Source: Calendula officinalis (taxonomy: Eukaryota; Streptophyta; Magnoliopsida; Asterales; Asteraceae). From it: a DNA stretch of 64,000 bases. Location: assembly GCA_963853835.1 (NCBI GenBank), contig OY970824.1, positions 43,234,227-43,298,226 of the forward strand. The letters run 5' to 3'. A model generated the notes under the pieces. That model did not search any database. It was given only the letters and a program-made list of their open reading frames with translations, and was not told the DNA's origin. Shown in pieces: positions 10,759 through 21,109 of the stretch; position 1 is the stretch's first letter; every line of letters starts with the position of its first letter. The position numbers and the translations under genes were made by a program.

Positions 10759-11772
10759 ATGTCTACAATTATTGCACCAGTTATGTCTGGAAAGGGAGTA
10801 CCCATCTTTGATGGAAAAGACTTCCATCAATGGAAGCTCAAAGCTCAGTGGTATCTTGAATCTATTCACCATGAGATGCTCACTGTGCTAAATGATGGTC
10901 CCATCATTCCACAAACTGTGGAACCGGTTGCTGCTACTGATGATGCTCCTGAGGGCATAAGATCTGTACCTAAACTAAAGCACAACTGGACTGATACTGA
11001 CCGTCAGTTGTATGCTTTAGACTCCAGAGCTAAAGGGGTGATTGGTAATGCTGTTACAAAAGAGATACTTAATGCAATTATGAAATTGCCAACAGCAAAG
11101 GCTATGTGGGATAGCCTATCAGTCACCTATGAAGGTACAGCAAAGGTGAAGTTGCAAAGAAAAAGCAACATGAGAAGGAAATATGAAAATTTCTTTTCAA
11201 CTCCAAATGAAGACATCACCACTCTCTATAACAGGTTCAATACTGTTATCCATGATTTAATCAGTGTAGGCATTGTGAAAGAGGAAGGAGAGCTTGTTCA
11301 AAAGTTCCTGGATAGTCTTCCTCAACAATTTCTTGACATGACAAACTCTGTCAATGCTACTAACAACATTGAGTCATACACTCTTCAAACTTTGTATGGT
11401 CTAATGTTGAATCATGAGGAGAATAATGCTGCAAGACTGATCAACTGGAAGAAAACTGACAAGTCTTCCACTGGTATGGCTCTAGTTGTGCAACAGGCTT
11501 ATACTGTGACTGAGCCAGATGAACCAGAAGTTGATCTTGCTGATGCTGAGGCAGAAGAGCTTGAAACTCAAATGGCTCTCATGTCTATGAAGCTGGATCA
11601 GTTGAAGAAGAAGAGGCTTGGTGTTAGCACTTCTAATACTGATCCTAGATCAGGTCTGTGCTATAGGTGTGGAAAGCCTGGACATATTGCTGCAAATTGT
11701 CATACTAAGTCTTCTGAGACTGACCAAAATGACAAGATTGCATACCGTGCAAAAAGATATAGAGACAAATAG
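10759..11772 (+). CDS. Gag, first part: capsid (UBN2-type) and zinc knuckle (element C)
   Basis: 337 codons starting at the first ATG after the leader. Residues 1-60 hold the N-terminal Copia-gag block (FDGKDFHQWKLKAQWYLES). About 90-220 form the UBN2/Retrotran_gag capsid region (AKAMWDSLSVTYEGTAKVK). A CCHC zinc knuckle, CYRCGKPGHIAANC, lies at 11659-11700. The product would assemble cytoplasmic particles and bind element RNA. The frame is closed by TAG at 11770-11772, but the same frame stays open to 13332. The true gag is therefore probably longer, and the stop is either a lesion or a readthrough point. Confidence 0.9.
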   Translation: MSTIIAPVMSGKGVPIFDGKDFHQWKLKAQWYLESIHHEMLTVLNDGPIIPQTVEPVAATDDAPEGIRSVPKLKHNWTDTDRQLYALDSRAKGVIGNAVTKEILNAIMKLPTAKAMWDSLSVTYEGTAKVKLQRKSNMRRKYENFFSTPNEDITTLYNRFNTVIHDLISVGIVKEEGELVQKFLDSLPQQFLDMTNSVNATNNIESYTLQTLYGLMLNHEENNAARLINWKKTDKSSTGMALVVQQAYTVTEPDEPEVDLADAEAEELETQMALMSMKLDQLKKKRLGVSTSNTDPRSGLCYRCGKPGHIAANCHTKSSETDQNDKIAYRAKRYRDK

Positions 11773-13332
11773 GTCAAGCTGATGAATTGGAGCAAGGGAA
11801 AGAGGGCAGAAGGAAATGGAGCACCTCATCAAGCACTTTACTCAGAAGCCTGGATGGATGAAGAATTAAGTGATGATGAAGAAGAGATTGAGAATAAAGC
11901 CTTTATGGCTTTCACTGAAGATGATTTGAAGAGTTCCTTTGAAAAGGATATCAAAGAGGCTGAGAGGATGAGTGTTCATACTGATTGGGATTCCACTCAG
12001 TTGTACAAGGTAAGTTCCTTTCAAACTTATTCAGTGAATGAAAAAACCAAGATTTTTGAGTATATGCTTGTTGATCTTAAAACTTCTGTACAAAAAGAAA
12101 AAGCTTTAAAATTAACAATTAAAGAACTTGAAAGGGTAAATAATGAAAACTTGGATAAATTAGCAAAATATAAAGATTTAGAACTAAATTTTTCAGATTT
12201 AAAAGACATTAACCAAAGATTAGCTGATAAAGCTCATTTACACAAACTTGAAAAAGAGAAATTTGAAAAACAGTGTAAATCTTGGGGAAATGCTTCAATA
12301 AAATTAAATAAATGTTTAAATGAACAATTTCCAGAAAATGTGAGGGCTGCACTTGGTGTTGATCCTCAATTTAAAAACAGGAACAATTTTGCTGATTTAT
12401 TTGAAGAGTTTTCTACTATGAACCCTATTAATTTTGTAAAAGCTAAAACTTTATGTGAAGTTGGATGTCAAACTGAGTCAGATGATGAAGAAAATGAAAT
12501 TTTAGAAAAACCTATTGGTCCTTCCATCTGCTCAAAGTGCTATACTGAGCTACAAGAACTCAGTATTGAATTTCAAATAACAGAAATTTCTGATACCGAG
12601 CTACCAATAGTTCAGTATGACACTTCTGCTGTTCCACCTTTTGAATTATTATTTAATACAACAACTTTTGAATTATATAATGATAATAAAACAACTTCTA
12701 TCTCACATGTTTTATCAAATACAGAAGTTGCAGGAACAGAAACATTATATACTGAGACATCTAAAGAACCTGTTAAAGTTGTTCCTTCAAAACATGATAA
12801 ACAAAAGACAACTTCAACTAGGTCTTTGGTTGGCAAAGACAAGAAGTCTACCACTAATAAAATTAGAAAGACTTCTCTGCCAAATAAAAATAAGCAACCA
12901 GATCATCCATCTCCTAAACCAGTTAAAAACAATGTTAATACATCTATTAGAAATAACAAAATTAATGTTTTAAAAACACTTGGTGATCAGGTCAAATCTT
13001 TAAGTAAACAATTTGCAAAACTCGTTCATACTGACCCACCAAAAGTGAAACATTTTTCTAAAATACCATATGAAAATATGTTTAGAAATAGACCTAGGAA
13101 ATGTTATAGATGTCATCATACTGGTCATAAGGGAGATGAATGCTGGACTGATCTCTCAAGTCCTAGGTACTCAGTACCAAAGAAAAGGAGAGAAACTAAG
13201 TCAGTATCACCAAAGAAAACTTCTAAAGTTACCCCTGAAGTGATACCGACCTCTCCACATAAAGAGATCAAGTCAAATTGTGTTTATCCCACCAAAGGTC
13301 CCATTAAAAAATGGGTTCCTAAAAAGAACTAA
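11773..13332 (+). CDS. Gag, second part: acidic/coiled-coil region and second zinc knuckle (element C)
   Basis: About 519 codons, in frame with the upstream gag and separated from it only by the TAG at 11770-11772; the first internal ATG is at 11782. It begins acidic (DEELSDDEEE) and continues as a Lys/Glu/Leu-rich segment at about 12040-12280, likely coiled coil. After a Thr/Ser/Lys-rich linker it carries a second CCHC knuckle, CYRCHHTGHKGDEC, at 13102-13143. The tail ends KKWVPKKN. Long gag proteins with extra coiled-coil sequence fit Sirevirus-like elements. The TAA at 13330-13332 overlaps the open start of the pol frame. Confidence 0.8.
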   Translation, partial: VKLMNWSKGKRAEGNGAPHQALYSEAWMDEELSDDEEEIENKAFMAFTEDDLKSSFEKDIKEAERMSVHTDWDSTQLYKVSSFQTYSVNEKTKIFEYMLVDLKTSVQKEKALKLTIKELERVNNENLDKLAKYKDLELNFSDLKDINQRLADKAHLHKLEKEKFEKQCKSWGNASIKLNKCLNEQFPENVRAALGVDPQFKNRNNFADLFEEFSTMNPINFVKAKTLCEVGCQTESDDEENEILEKPIGPSICSKCYTELQELSIEFQITEISDTELPIVQYDTSAVPPFELLFNTTTFELYNDNKTTSISHVLSNTEVAGTETLYTETSKEPVKVVPSKHDKQKTTSTRSLVGKDKKSTTNKIRKTSLPNKNKQPDHPSPKPVKNNVNTSIRNNKINVLKTLGDQVKSLSKQFAKLVHTDPPKVKHFSKIPYENMFRNRPRKCYRCHHTGHKGDECWTDLSSPRYSVPKKRRETKSVSPKKTSKVTPEVIPTSPHKEIKSNCVYPTKGPIKKWVPKKN

Positions 13333-16300
13333 CTCTTATTTTGTGTCTTGTGCAGGGTGACAGAAAGTGGTACTTAGATAGTGGCTGCTCAAGACACATG
13401 ACAGGCAATATGGAATACCTTCTCAATTATACTCCAGAGAAGGGTCCTTCTGTCAAGTTTAGAGATGACTCGGTGGGAAAGACAAGAGGTTATGGTGTGA
13501 TCAAGGCAGGCAACATAACTTTTAAAAGAGTTGCCTATGTAGAGGGTCTTAAACACAATCTGCTCAGTATTAGCCAGATGTGTGATGATGACAATGAAGC
13601 TCGATTCAGAAAGGTTGCAGGAATCATCTACAATGATAAAGGGCAGCCTGTACTCATTGCTAGAAGAGAAAAAGACGTATATGTGGTCAACCTATCTGAA
13701 ATAGACCCAACTATTCGAGTATGCCTGCTTTCTAAAGTCAAGCCAGAATTACATTGGCTATGGCACAAGAAACTCTCTCACATCAATTTTAGAAATATCA
13801 ACGAGCTCAGTATGAAGAAACTGGTGAGAGGATTGCCCACAATTACTTATTCAAAAGATAAGTTATGCTCAGCATGTGAAATGGGCAAGCAGAAGAAGAG
13901 TTCATTCAAATCTAAAGTCAATCATTCCATCAATGAACCTCTTACTATGATACATATGGATCTTTTTGGCCCCATCAGCACACCATCTTTGGCCAAAAAG
14001 ATCTATACTCTAGTCTTAGTTGATGAATTCTCAAGATATACTTGGGTCATCTTCCTCAAGACTAAGTCAGATGCAACAACAGAAATCATTGCCTTTATAA
14101 AAAGAGAGGAACTTCAAAAAGGCAACAAGGTCAAGCAACTTAGAAGTGACCATGGTACTGAGTTTAAGAACTCAGTATTAGCAGATTTCTGTGAAGAAAA
14201 AGGAATCATTCAAAACTTCTCTGCAGCCTACACACCTCAACAAAATGGTGTTGTAGAAAGAAAGAACAGAACACTGATTGAAGCTGCAAGAACTTTATTA
14301 TGCCATGCTTGACTGGCACTGAGTTTCTGGGCTGAAGCTGTAAACTGTGCAAACTTCAATCAGAATAGAGCCACTATAGTCCAAAGACATCTGAAGACTC
14401 CATATGAGTTATACAATGGCAAGATTCCTAATGTGGAATATTTCCACATCTTTGGGTGTAAATGTTTTGTACTCAGTACAAAACAAAATCTCAATAAATT
14501 TGCTCCCAAAGCAAATGAAGGTGTGTTCATGGGCTACTCTCCACACTCCAAAGCTTTCAGAGTGTATATCATCTCAACCAAGATGATTGTAGAATCCATT
14601 CATGTCACATTCGATGAAGATCAGAATGAGCATTCTACCTCAGCAAGTGAAGACATAAGTGGCATAGATATTCTATGCAATCCAGAACACTCCATTGCTG
14701 AACAGTCTAAGTTTCATCCACACTTTATTCCTAATAAGTTTAATGAAACTGATCAAGTTCAAACTCAGTATCACTCAAATGAGACTAATACTGAGGTTCC
14801 CATATCAGAGAACCTCCATACTGAGTTTCCAACTAATGATCTGAACCACTCTATTTATGAAGAAGGTGAAACATCCAACACTTCACAAGAATCCACATCA
14901 ACTCTGCAAAATGAAGATGAACAGCAACCTGCACTGTCTAATACTGATCAGAATTCCACTCAGTATCAGACAGACAACACACCAAATCAACAAGATATTG
15001 TTGATCCTATTTCAAATGCTCCCTTAGGAAACAATTTAAGGGAACACAGAGACCATCCACACTCAAACATTATTGGTCCTATTGAAGAAGGTGTCCAAAC
15101 AAGAAGAAAATTAGAATTTCCAACCCAAGCAACTGCAAACTTTTGTTTTTTCTCAAGTTTTCTATCTACCATTGAACCAAAGAAAGCTGATGAAGCTTTA
15201 TTAGATGAAGATTGGGTAGAGGCTATGCAAGAAGAGCTCACAGAGTTTGAAAGAAACAAAGTTTGGAACTTAGTACCACCTCCTTCTGGCAAAACTATTA
15301 TTGGTACTAAGTGGGTGTTTAGAAACAAGATGGACAAGGATGGTGTTGTCATCAGAAACAAAGCAAGGTTAGTTGCTCAAGGTTACAGGCAAGAAGAAGG
15401 CATTGACTATGATGAAACTTTTGCACCAGTTGCAAGAATTGAAGCTATTAGGTTGTATCTTGCATATGCAGCCTTTAAAAATTTCAAAGTTTATCAGATG
15501 GATGTCAAAAGTGCTTTTCTAAATGGAAAACTACAAGAAGAAGTTTATGTTAAACAACCTCCAGGTTTTGTTGATCCCAAATTTTCTCATTATGTTTTCA
15601 AGCTTGATAAAGCTCTATATGGGCTCAAACAAGCTCCAAGAGCCTGGTATGACTCCTTGTCTGAGTATCTTATTGAAAATAAGTTTACAAGAGGTAAAAT
15701 TGATAAAACTTTATTTTCAAAAAGGAAAGGTTCTGACATCTTACTCATTCAGATATATGTAGATGACATTATCTTTGGTTCCACTGACAAGTCAATGTGT
15801 GACTGGTTTGCTAAGATAATGTCAACTCAGTATCAGATGAGTATGATGGGAGAACTTACTTACTTTCTTGGTTTACAAGTTGAACAAAAGCCCGATGGCA
15901 CTTTTATAAATCAAAGTAAGTATGTGCATGACATGTTAAAGAAATACAACTTTGAAAATTTATCTTCCATGCACACTCCTATGGGTACTCAGGATAAGAT
16001 AAGTAAGGATGAAACTGGTAAACCAGTATGTCAATCCACATACCGAGGTATGATTGGTTCCTTACTTTACTTAACTGCTAGTAGGCCTGATATCATGTTT
16101 GCTACATGTTTGTGTGCTCGGTATCAGGCTGATCCTAAAGAATCACACATGAAAGCAGTTAAGCGCATCTTTAGATATCTTACAGGTACTCCTAACCTGG
16201 GTCTTTGGTATCCCAAAGACTCAAACTTTGACCTTGAAGGGTACACAGATGCAGATTTTGCAGGTTGTAGATTGGACAGAAAGAGCACAAGTGGGGGATG

Positions 16301-16697
16301 TCAATTCCTAGGTGGAAGATTAGTTGGCTGGTCATCCAAGAAACAAAATTCGGTAGCAACTTCCACAGTAGAAGCAGAATATGTTGCTGCAGGAAGTTGT
16401 TGTGCTCAATTATTATGGATGCAGTATCAACTCTTAGACTATGGGTTCAACTTTCATAAGACTCCTATTCATTGTGATAACAAGAGTGCTATTGCTATCG
16501 CAGAGAACCCAGTCTATCACTCCAAAACCAAGCACATTGATATCAGACACCATTTTATTCGAGATAATGTGGAAAAAGGTAAGGTTGAGGTAGATTATGT
16601 ACCCACAAATGAACAATTGGCTGATGTATTTACTAAACCTCTTCCTGAGGAAAGGTTTATGTATCTACTAGGGCAATTAGGTATGTTGAATCCTTAA
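13323..16697 (+). CDS. Pol polyprotein: protease, integrase, RT, RNase H (element C; one internal stop)
   Basis: The frame is open from 13323, in the -1 frame relative to gag. Domains in order: aspartic protease motif LDSGCSRHMTG (about 13373-13405); HHCC zinc region (HKKLSHINF..CSACEMGKQKK); integrase DDE with HMDLFGP, SDHGTEF and VVERKNRT; Copia RT with YVDD at 15756-15767; and RNase H with TDADFAG, TVEAEYVAA and the tail LADVFTKPLP. These copy RNA to DNA and insert it. A TGA at 14310-14312 interrupts the integrase just before SFWAEAVN, in the same frame; the rest (14313-16697) is intact. With LTRs this similar, the stop looks recent. The pol stop is a plain TAA without an obvious readthrough context. 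Confidence 0.93.
14310..14312 (+). other. In-frame TGA in the integrase of element C
   Basis: A single stop lies between the DDE core and the SFWAEAV block; flanking sequence stays in one frame. It would truncate pol before RT unless it is read through. Confidence 0.85.
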
Positions 16698-16921
16698 TCT
16701 TTATTAAATTTCTTTAAAACTGAGCACTCAGTATCACTCCTGTTGATACTGACCACTCAGTATCACTTGTCTGTTATCATCAAAATTTAAAATTTTTATT
16801 TTTTTATTAATTTCAAGAGTAAATTAATTGTTTTTATATTTTTTAAAATTTTTTTTAATTAAATTTTTTTTTTACTCGGTATTGGGGTATGACGGCTCTT
16901 ACACCGAGCTTAATCCTTATA

Positions 16922-16967
16922 CTGCTCAAACGGTAACCTTTCTTAATAAGAAAGTTACCGTTGGCAG
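16922..16967 (+). promoter_or_regulatory. Bulged inverted repeat upstream of the third gene
   Basis: CGGTAAC..TTTCTTA pairs with TAAGAAA..GTTACCG. The pairing extends outward through CAA/TTG and CTGC/GCAG, giving about 21 base pairs broken by three single-base bulges. It lies about 65 bp upstream of the TATA box. Cruciform, RNA hairpin or protein-binding roles are all possible. Confidence 0.65.
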
Positions 16968-17030
16968 AGGATAAGGCAGTCAAATCAGCCGTTTTTACTT
17001 CCCAATACCTTAATTATCTTTCAAATCTCC

Positions 17031-17038
17031 TATAAATA
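17031..17038 (+). promoter_or_regulatory. Internal TATA box for the third gene of element C
   Basis: CTCC-TATAAATA-ACCG, the same 8-mer as the LTR TATA box. It is followed by a pyrimidine-rich leader (TTTCTTTCTTTCATCTTC) and lies 121 nt before the ATG. This is the spacing of a normal plant core promoter. Confidence 0.65.
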
Positions 17039-17158
17039 ACCGTTTATTTTTACTTCAAATTTTTTAACTGTTATTTCTTTCTTTCATCTTCAATTCTCTC
17101 TGCGATTAACGATTTTACTTTCTCTTAGCAAGCAAATTCTTTCAAATCAAAATCACAG

Positions 17159-18539
17159 ATGGCGAATTACACTTTTCTTGCTCCAGAAGTTCAATCGGAA
17201 ATTCAATTCCGAAATAATGAAGTACCCAGGTTTGCGAGGAACAACATCACAGCAAATTTCAATATTCCTCAAGCCTGGGCATGCCAAGAGTTCACAAACA
17301 TTGTGACTTTTCTGAAAAATTGCCCAATTGCTCGTGCACTGACCTTGTCTCCTAGAGCAATTTACCCAGAAATGCTATGCGAGTTTTGGTACTCTGCTAC
17401 ACTCGATTCTCCAGATATGATTGCTGGGTGGGTAATTAGAGATCAAAGAAGGGCATTTGTTTCTACTGCAATCATTCGTGAAGCACTGAGACTTCCCGCC
17501 CAAGCTCAGTATGACCCATTTGTTGATCGATCAGAGGCACGCTCTGTACTGCCCTTTCTGGGTCGAAGAGGAACCACGGGCACAATCAAAAGAAATGAAT
17601 TTGGTCCTATGTGGGGTATTCTTATCACAACAATAATTCGATGTATGACCCACAAGACGGGAGCTTTGGACCAAATAAACGAATTTGGGATGCAAATAGT
17701 ACATGCTCTGTACTATGGAAGAAATATCGATTATGCTCGCCTGATTTTCAATGAATTAGCTACACTGGTTCGAGCAAACACAAGGGAATGCAATGTCCCT
17801 TTCTGCAGATTTCTATCACTCATCTTTCAACACTCAATGCCCACACAGATTTATGATGATTTTCACAGTCCAAGAGTTGATCTTCCTCCACTCAGTGAGA
17901 AGATTTTCTTTTACAGACCAAGAGAAGGAGAACCTCTTCTAAGTCCTCCTATGTGGGCCATTGTTCAAGAACATATAAATGATGAAGAAGATATGTCTGA
18001 TACTGAGTCAGACAATGATGATGATGATGATGATGATGATAATAGTGGAAATGGAGCACAGGCCGGTCAAGATATTGAGATGCAGGATGTCCCACAAGTT
18101 CAAGAACCATCTATCTCTCCACCTGCACAAGATCTTGCTGCTCCTCATATTGAAACCGATCGTGAAACTGAGTCCTCAGAAGACACACCACTGGTCCTTC
18201 ACAGAAGAAGAAGGAATGTTTCTCCTATCATTATGGGCAACTTATCATCTGAGGAGGTGCAGCCTGCAAATGTTCCATCATTAACTGCATCTATTCAAGC
18301 CCAAAGATTTATTGCAGCCACCGCTGACCTTCCAGGTCCAGAACAAGCTCCACCTGCTCAACCCATTGAGGAACCTCATGTTCCTCTTGATGTGGAGATT
18401 CAATATGCACAAACTGCACTGGAAGGTGCTCAGCATGACAGAGGGGTCGGTATTGAAGATGTTGGTGCTGCACATCAACAAACACATGATCCTGCACCGA
18501 CCTCTGCAGATGCTCGAAGGGAATCTGACAGAGTCTCAG
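17159..18539 (+). CDS. Third gene of element C, exon 1 (Transposase_32-like region and acidic tract)
   Basis: Starts at ATG in a strong plant context (ACAGATGGCG). The first 260 residues form a folded-looking domain with EFWYSATLDSPDMIAGWVI and FVSTAIIREALRLPAQ. It resembles the 'putative plant transposon protein' family often seen downstream of pol in daisy-family Copia elements; this recognition is from memory. Residues about 275-292 are an aspartate run (DNDDDDDDDDN), followed by a Pro/Glu/Gln-rich tail. Unspliced, the frame stops at 18553. A CAG|GTATGA donor at 18540 matches the phase of an acceptor at 19227, so exon 1 probably ends at 18539. No signal peptide or convincing membrane anchor is visible, which argues against an envelope protein. 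The function is unknown. Confidence 0.8.
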
Positions 18540-19227
18540 GTATGAATTTCTAAAAGCCATAAACTTATATATATATATATATTTCATTCCCAAATAGAGA
18601 CTAAGTATTGGCCAGTACCAACTCAATACTGACCAAAGTCTCAAACGATCTTTCAAATATATATCCTCTTATGGCCAACATAGCTAGCCCACTGCTGCTA
18701 TGCAAAATTCATATACTGAGCACACTAAATTGATCATTGTCAGTCTACAGTTGTCTCAACATTTAAAGAGACAATGGTGGTTGATGTCATACTGACACCC
18801 ACTGGTGCTGCTTGAATGATGTCCAACTTATTTTTGAGTTGGGTAGCATCATTCAAGAAATGATCCCAAACCCTTAAGCCACATAATCCAAAAATATCCA
18901 ATGGGGTTTAGCCACATTTCTGTTATCACTCTCATACCGAGTGATAAACATTGAAAATAACAAGAAGCACATCCCATGCTTCGAATTCCCACACCCAAAC
19001 CTTTTAGTAAATGTGACTTATCCTATACTGAGCTACTTAAATTTTCACACTCACCTTTACTAAAATCTTCTTACACATGCTATGCACAAGTCCACAATAT
19101 TTCATCCTATACCAGATGAAATACAGACTTCACAAACTCTGTTTATATGATTGTAGAATTAAACAACACCACAATTCTATTTGATAAACCTTTCATTCTA
19201 ACCAGTTTTATATTTTTGTTTCTTTAG
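18540..19227 (+). other. Predicted intron in the third gene of element C
   Basis: 688 nt, GTATGA at the start and a U-rich acceptor TTTTTGTTTCTTTAG at the end, AT-rich, with a short TA tract (about 18569-18582). Phase 1 is kept: splicing joins exon 1 to the frame that is open from 19228 to 19922. Without splicing the frame stops within 14 nt of the donor. Spliced messages would lose integrity as genomic RNA, which fits a separate transcript. Confidence 0.7.
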
Positions 19228-19925
19228 CACCATCTGTGCAGGGTATTCAGCCATCTCAAGCTGCAGCAGACCAAGTGACTCTGCAAGCAATCATGCAGAA
19301 CATTCTGGCAATCCAACAAACTCAAAATGTAATACTAGCCAGAATGGACAAGATGAGTGGTGATATTGACCTCATAAAACAGTCAGTATCACTCCTTCAA
19401 CAACCACAGCAGCCTCCACAAACTCCACCAGGTTCACATGGTGATCACAATGAAGAAGGAGAAGGAGAAGGAGGTGCTGGTGATACTGATGCTGCAACTG
19501 AGCCCATGCCCTCCCCTACTCTTGAACAACCTGAAGGGGACATGGGTGGTGATACTGATCCTCTTCCCTCCTCATCAAATGATAACAAAAAGGGGGAGAA
19601 GAGACAAAGAGATACTGAGGTTGATCAAACTGAGCCATCTGCTCAGGGGGAGAAAAGAAGAAGATTGAATGAAGATCAACTTCCACAACAAGAACAACAA
19701 CATCAGCAAAGCCCTCATACTGAGCCATTTCGCATTCAGTATGAGAGAAGAAGACAAAGAACAAGGTCAGAATTACAAGTTCAAGACCCACTTGAGCCAT
19801 CTGCTCAGGGGGAGACTCATACTGACCAACCACAGCAAACTTTTGAAGAGAATAATTTACAAATTGTGGTATATAGGCCTTTCATCTGGCCTATTGCTGA
19901 TATGAAAATGAAGAACCAGATTTAG
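19228..19925 (+). CDS. Third gene of element C, exon 2 first part (Gln-rich, basic patches)
   Basis: Read in the phase set by splicing from 18539, the frame begins APSVQGIQPSQ and has no ATG start of its own; the only nearby candidate would be GTG at 19236. It has a short helical stretch (ILAIQQTQNVILARMDKMSG), then Gln/Pro/Asp/Gly-rich disorder. Two basic patches that could act as nuclear localisation signals follow: GEKRRRLNEDQ and YERRRQRTRSE. TGAGCCATCTGCTCAGGGGG occurs twice (about 19631 and 19793). The frame ends at TAG 19923-19925. The next frame, open from 19901, continues with similar composition, so a one-base lesion in 19901-19922 has probably split one long exon. Confidence 0.7.
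19592..19815 (+). promoter_or_regulatory. Internal polypurine-tract-like motifs of element C
   Basis: GGGGGAGA occurs at 19592-19599, 19646-19653 and 19808-19815, identical to the tract next to the 3' LTR (21110-21117). Repeated polypurine tracts before the 3' LTR are, as I recall, a Sirevirus trait and could start plus-strand synthesis at several places. Confidence 0.6.
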
Positions 19926-21034
19926 TAAACTATGCACTAAATCTGGTAGAACAAGAAAGTTCTTCATCATCATCCTCGGATGATGAAGAACAAGAAAATC
20001 TGGTGATTAGAAGAAGGAGCTCCTTATCAAGAAGACCTATCAATGCTGTTCTCACTTCTTCTGAATCAAGTGAGGAATCTGCTCCTCTGGTAACAAGACA
20101 AAGAAGATCTGTTCTTACAAGGGACAGTGATACCGAGCAGGCTCCAAGACTGACTCCTCAACAACTCTGGGCAGAACAAGAAAGATTTTTATATGAGCAA
20201 GAGTTGGGAGTCAAAACTGAACCAGAATCTGACCCAGATACTGATACTCCTGGTCCTTCACATAGAATCTCAAGAAAGGGTCCAGACCATATTCAACATT
20301 ATTGGAATATGGTTGCTGCTAGGACTCAGTATAAGGAACAAAGAAAGGAGTTCTTGAGGACCAAAACTTTTCAAAATGTAAGGGGGATACATTGGTTAAA
20401 TCTGGATGTCAATAAAGTAAAAGTGAAGCTCAAAGAAGGAAGAATTACTATCACTTTTACTGGCTTAACCAGTCCCCCCATGAAGATATTTATTCACGAT
20501 ATTCAAAGAATTGGTCTTCAAGACTGGGTGAAGATCACAAGACTGATCAAAGAGCTTCCAAAGAAATCAACCTATGATCAAATAGTCTTGGATGAGATCT
20601 GTGCAGTAGCTGCAGTATGTTATGAGAAGGACTTACTTCATGAAATAGAGTACAGAACACTCAGTGTGATGACTGAGGCTTACTCAAACAACAGACCAGA
20701 ATGCCTCCATACATACAAGTATCTTAGAAAGTACCCTCTTCCTCCTAACCTTGTATTTCAGGATCAAAAGAGTGTCATATATCCAACTTCTGGATATATG
20801 TATACTGACTCAGAGGATAGAGAGTGCTTCATTTCTGAAGAAGATCTACCAAGAGCTCAAATCAGTCACCTTGTTGGACTGAAATGGATGATCACCAAGA
20901 AAGAAGACTCTTGGTTCAGAAAGAAGATTGTTGCAGTACTGAATAGCAGAAGGGATGAACTCAAAAGCAGAGAAGAGTTTGTCCACATCAAACAAGAAGT
21001 CTTCTATGAAAATGAAGCCATCAACAGCAAATGA
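19901..21034 (+). CDS. Third gene of element C, exon 2 second part (C-terminal domain)
   Basis: The frame is open from 19901, with no ATG near its start. It begins acidic and Ser-rich (QESSSSSSDDEEQEN), then basic (RRRSSLSRRP). From about 20270 on it looks globular: HYWNMVAARTQYKEQRKEFL, LTSPPMKIFIHDIQRIGL and a Lys/Arg-rich C-terminus ending before the TGA at 21032-21034. With exon 1 and the first half of exon 2 the product would be about 1,060 residues. I recognise no family for this C-terminal domain. Charge pattern and basic patches suggest a nuclear or nucleic-acid-binding protein; this is inference. Confidence 0.65.
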   Translation, partial: YENEEPDLVNYALNLVEQESSSSSSSDDEEQENLVIRRRSSLSRRPINAVLTSSESSEESAPLVTRQRRSVLTRDSDTEQAPRLTPQQLWAEQERFLYEQELGVKTEPESDPDTDTPGPSHRISRKGPDHIQHYWNMVAARTQYKEQRKEFLRTKTFQNVRGIHWLNLDVNKVKVKLKEGRITITFTGLTSPPMKIFIHDIQRIGLQDWVKITRLIKELPKKSTYDQIVLDEICAVAAVCYEKDLLHEIEYRTLSVMTEAYSNNRPECLHTYKYLRKYPLPPNLVFQDQKSVIYPTSGYMYTDSEDRECFISEEDLPRAQISHLVGLKWMITKKEDSWFRKKIVAVLNSRRDELKSREEFVHIKQEVFYENEAINSK

Positions 21035-21109
21035 AGAAGAAGATATTGTTACCTATGCTGTTGTAATTTTTGTTTATCTCTTTGTGAATTGTTTTGTTAT
21101 CATTAGATA

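Larger units (their letters stand above)
16698..17158 (+). promoter_or_regulatory. Spacer between pol and the third gene, with its own promoter signals
   Basis: 461 nt of non-coding sequence. It holds two ACTCAGTATCAC motifs right after pol (about 16726 and 16750), an AT-rich tract, a bulged hairpin (16922-16967), a TATA box (17031-17038) and a CT-rich leader leading to ATG at 17159. The layout is that of an independent plant promoter rather than a readthrough junction. Confidence 0.6.

Noticed and set aside
12612..12973. Short frames on either strand within gag of element C
   Set aside because: Overlap the gag frame, which has clear gag features.
17159..21034. Third gene of element C as a retroviral-type envelope
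   Set aside because: No signal peptide, no clear membrane anchor, long acidic and basic disordered parts, its own promoter and an intron; position after pol alone is not enough.
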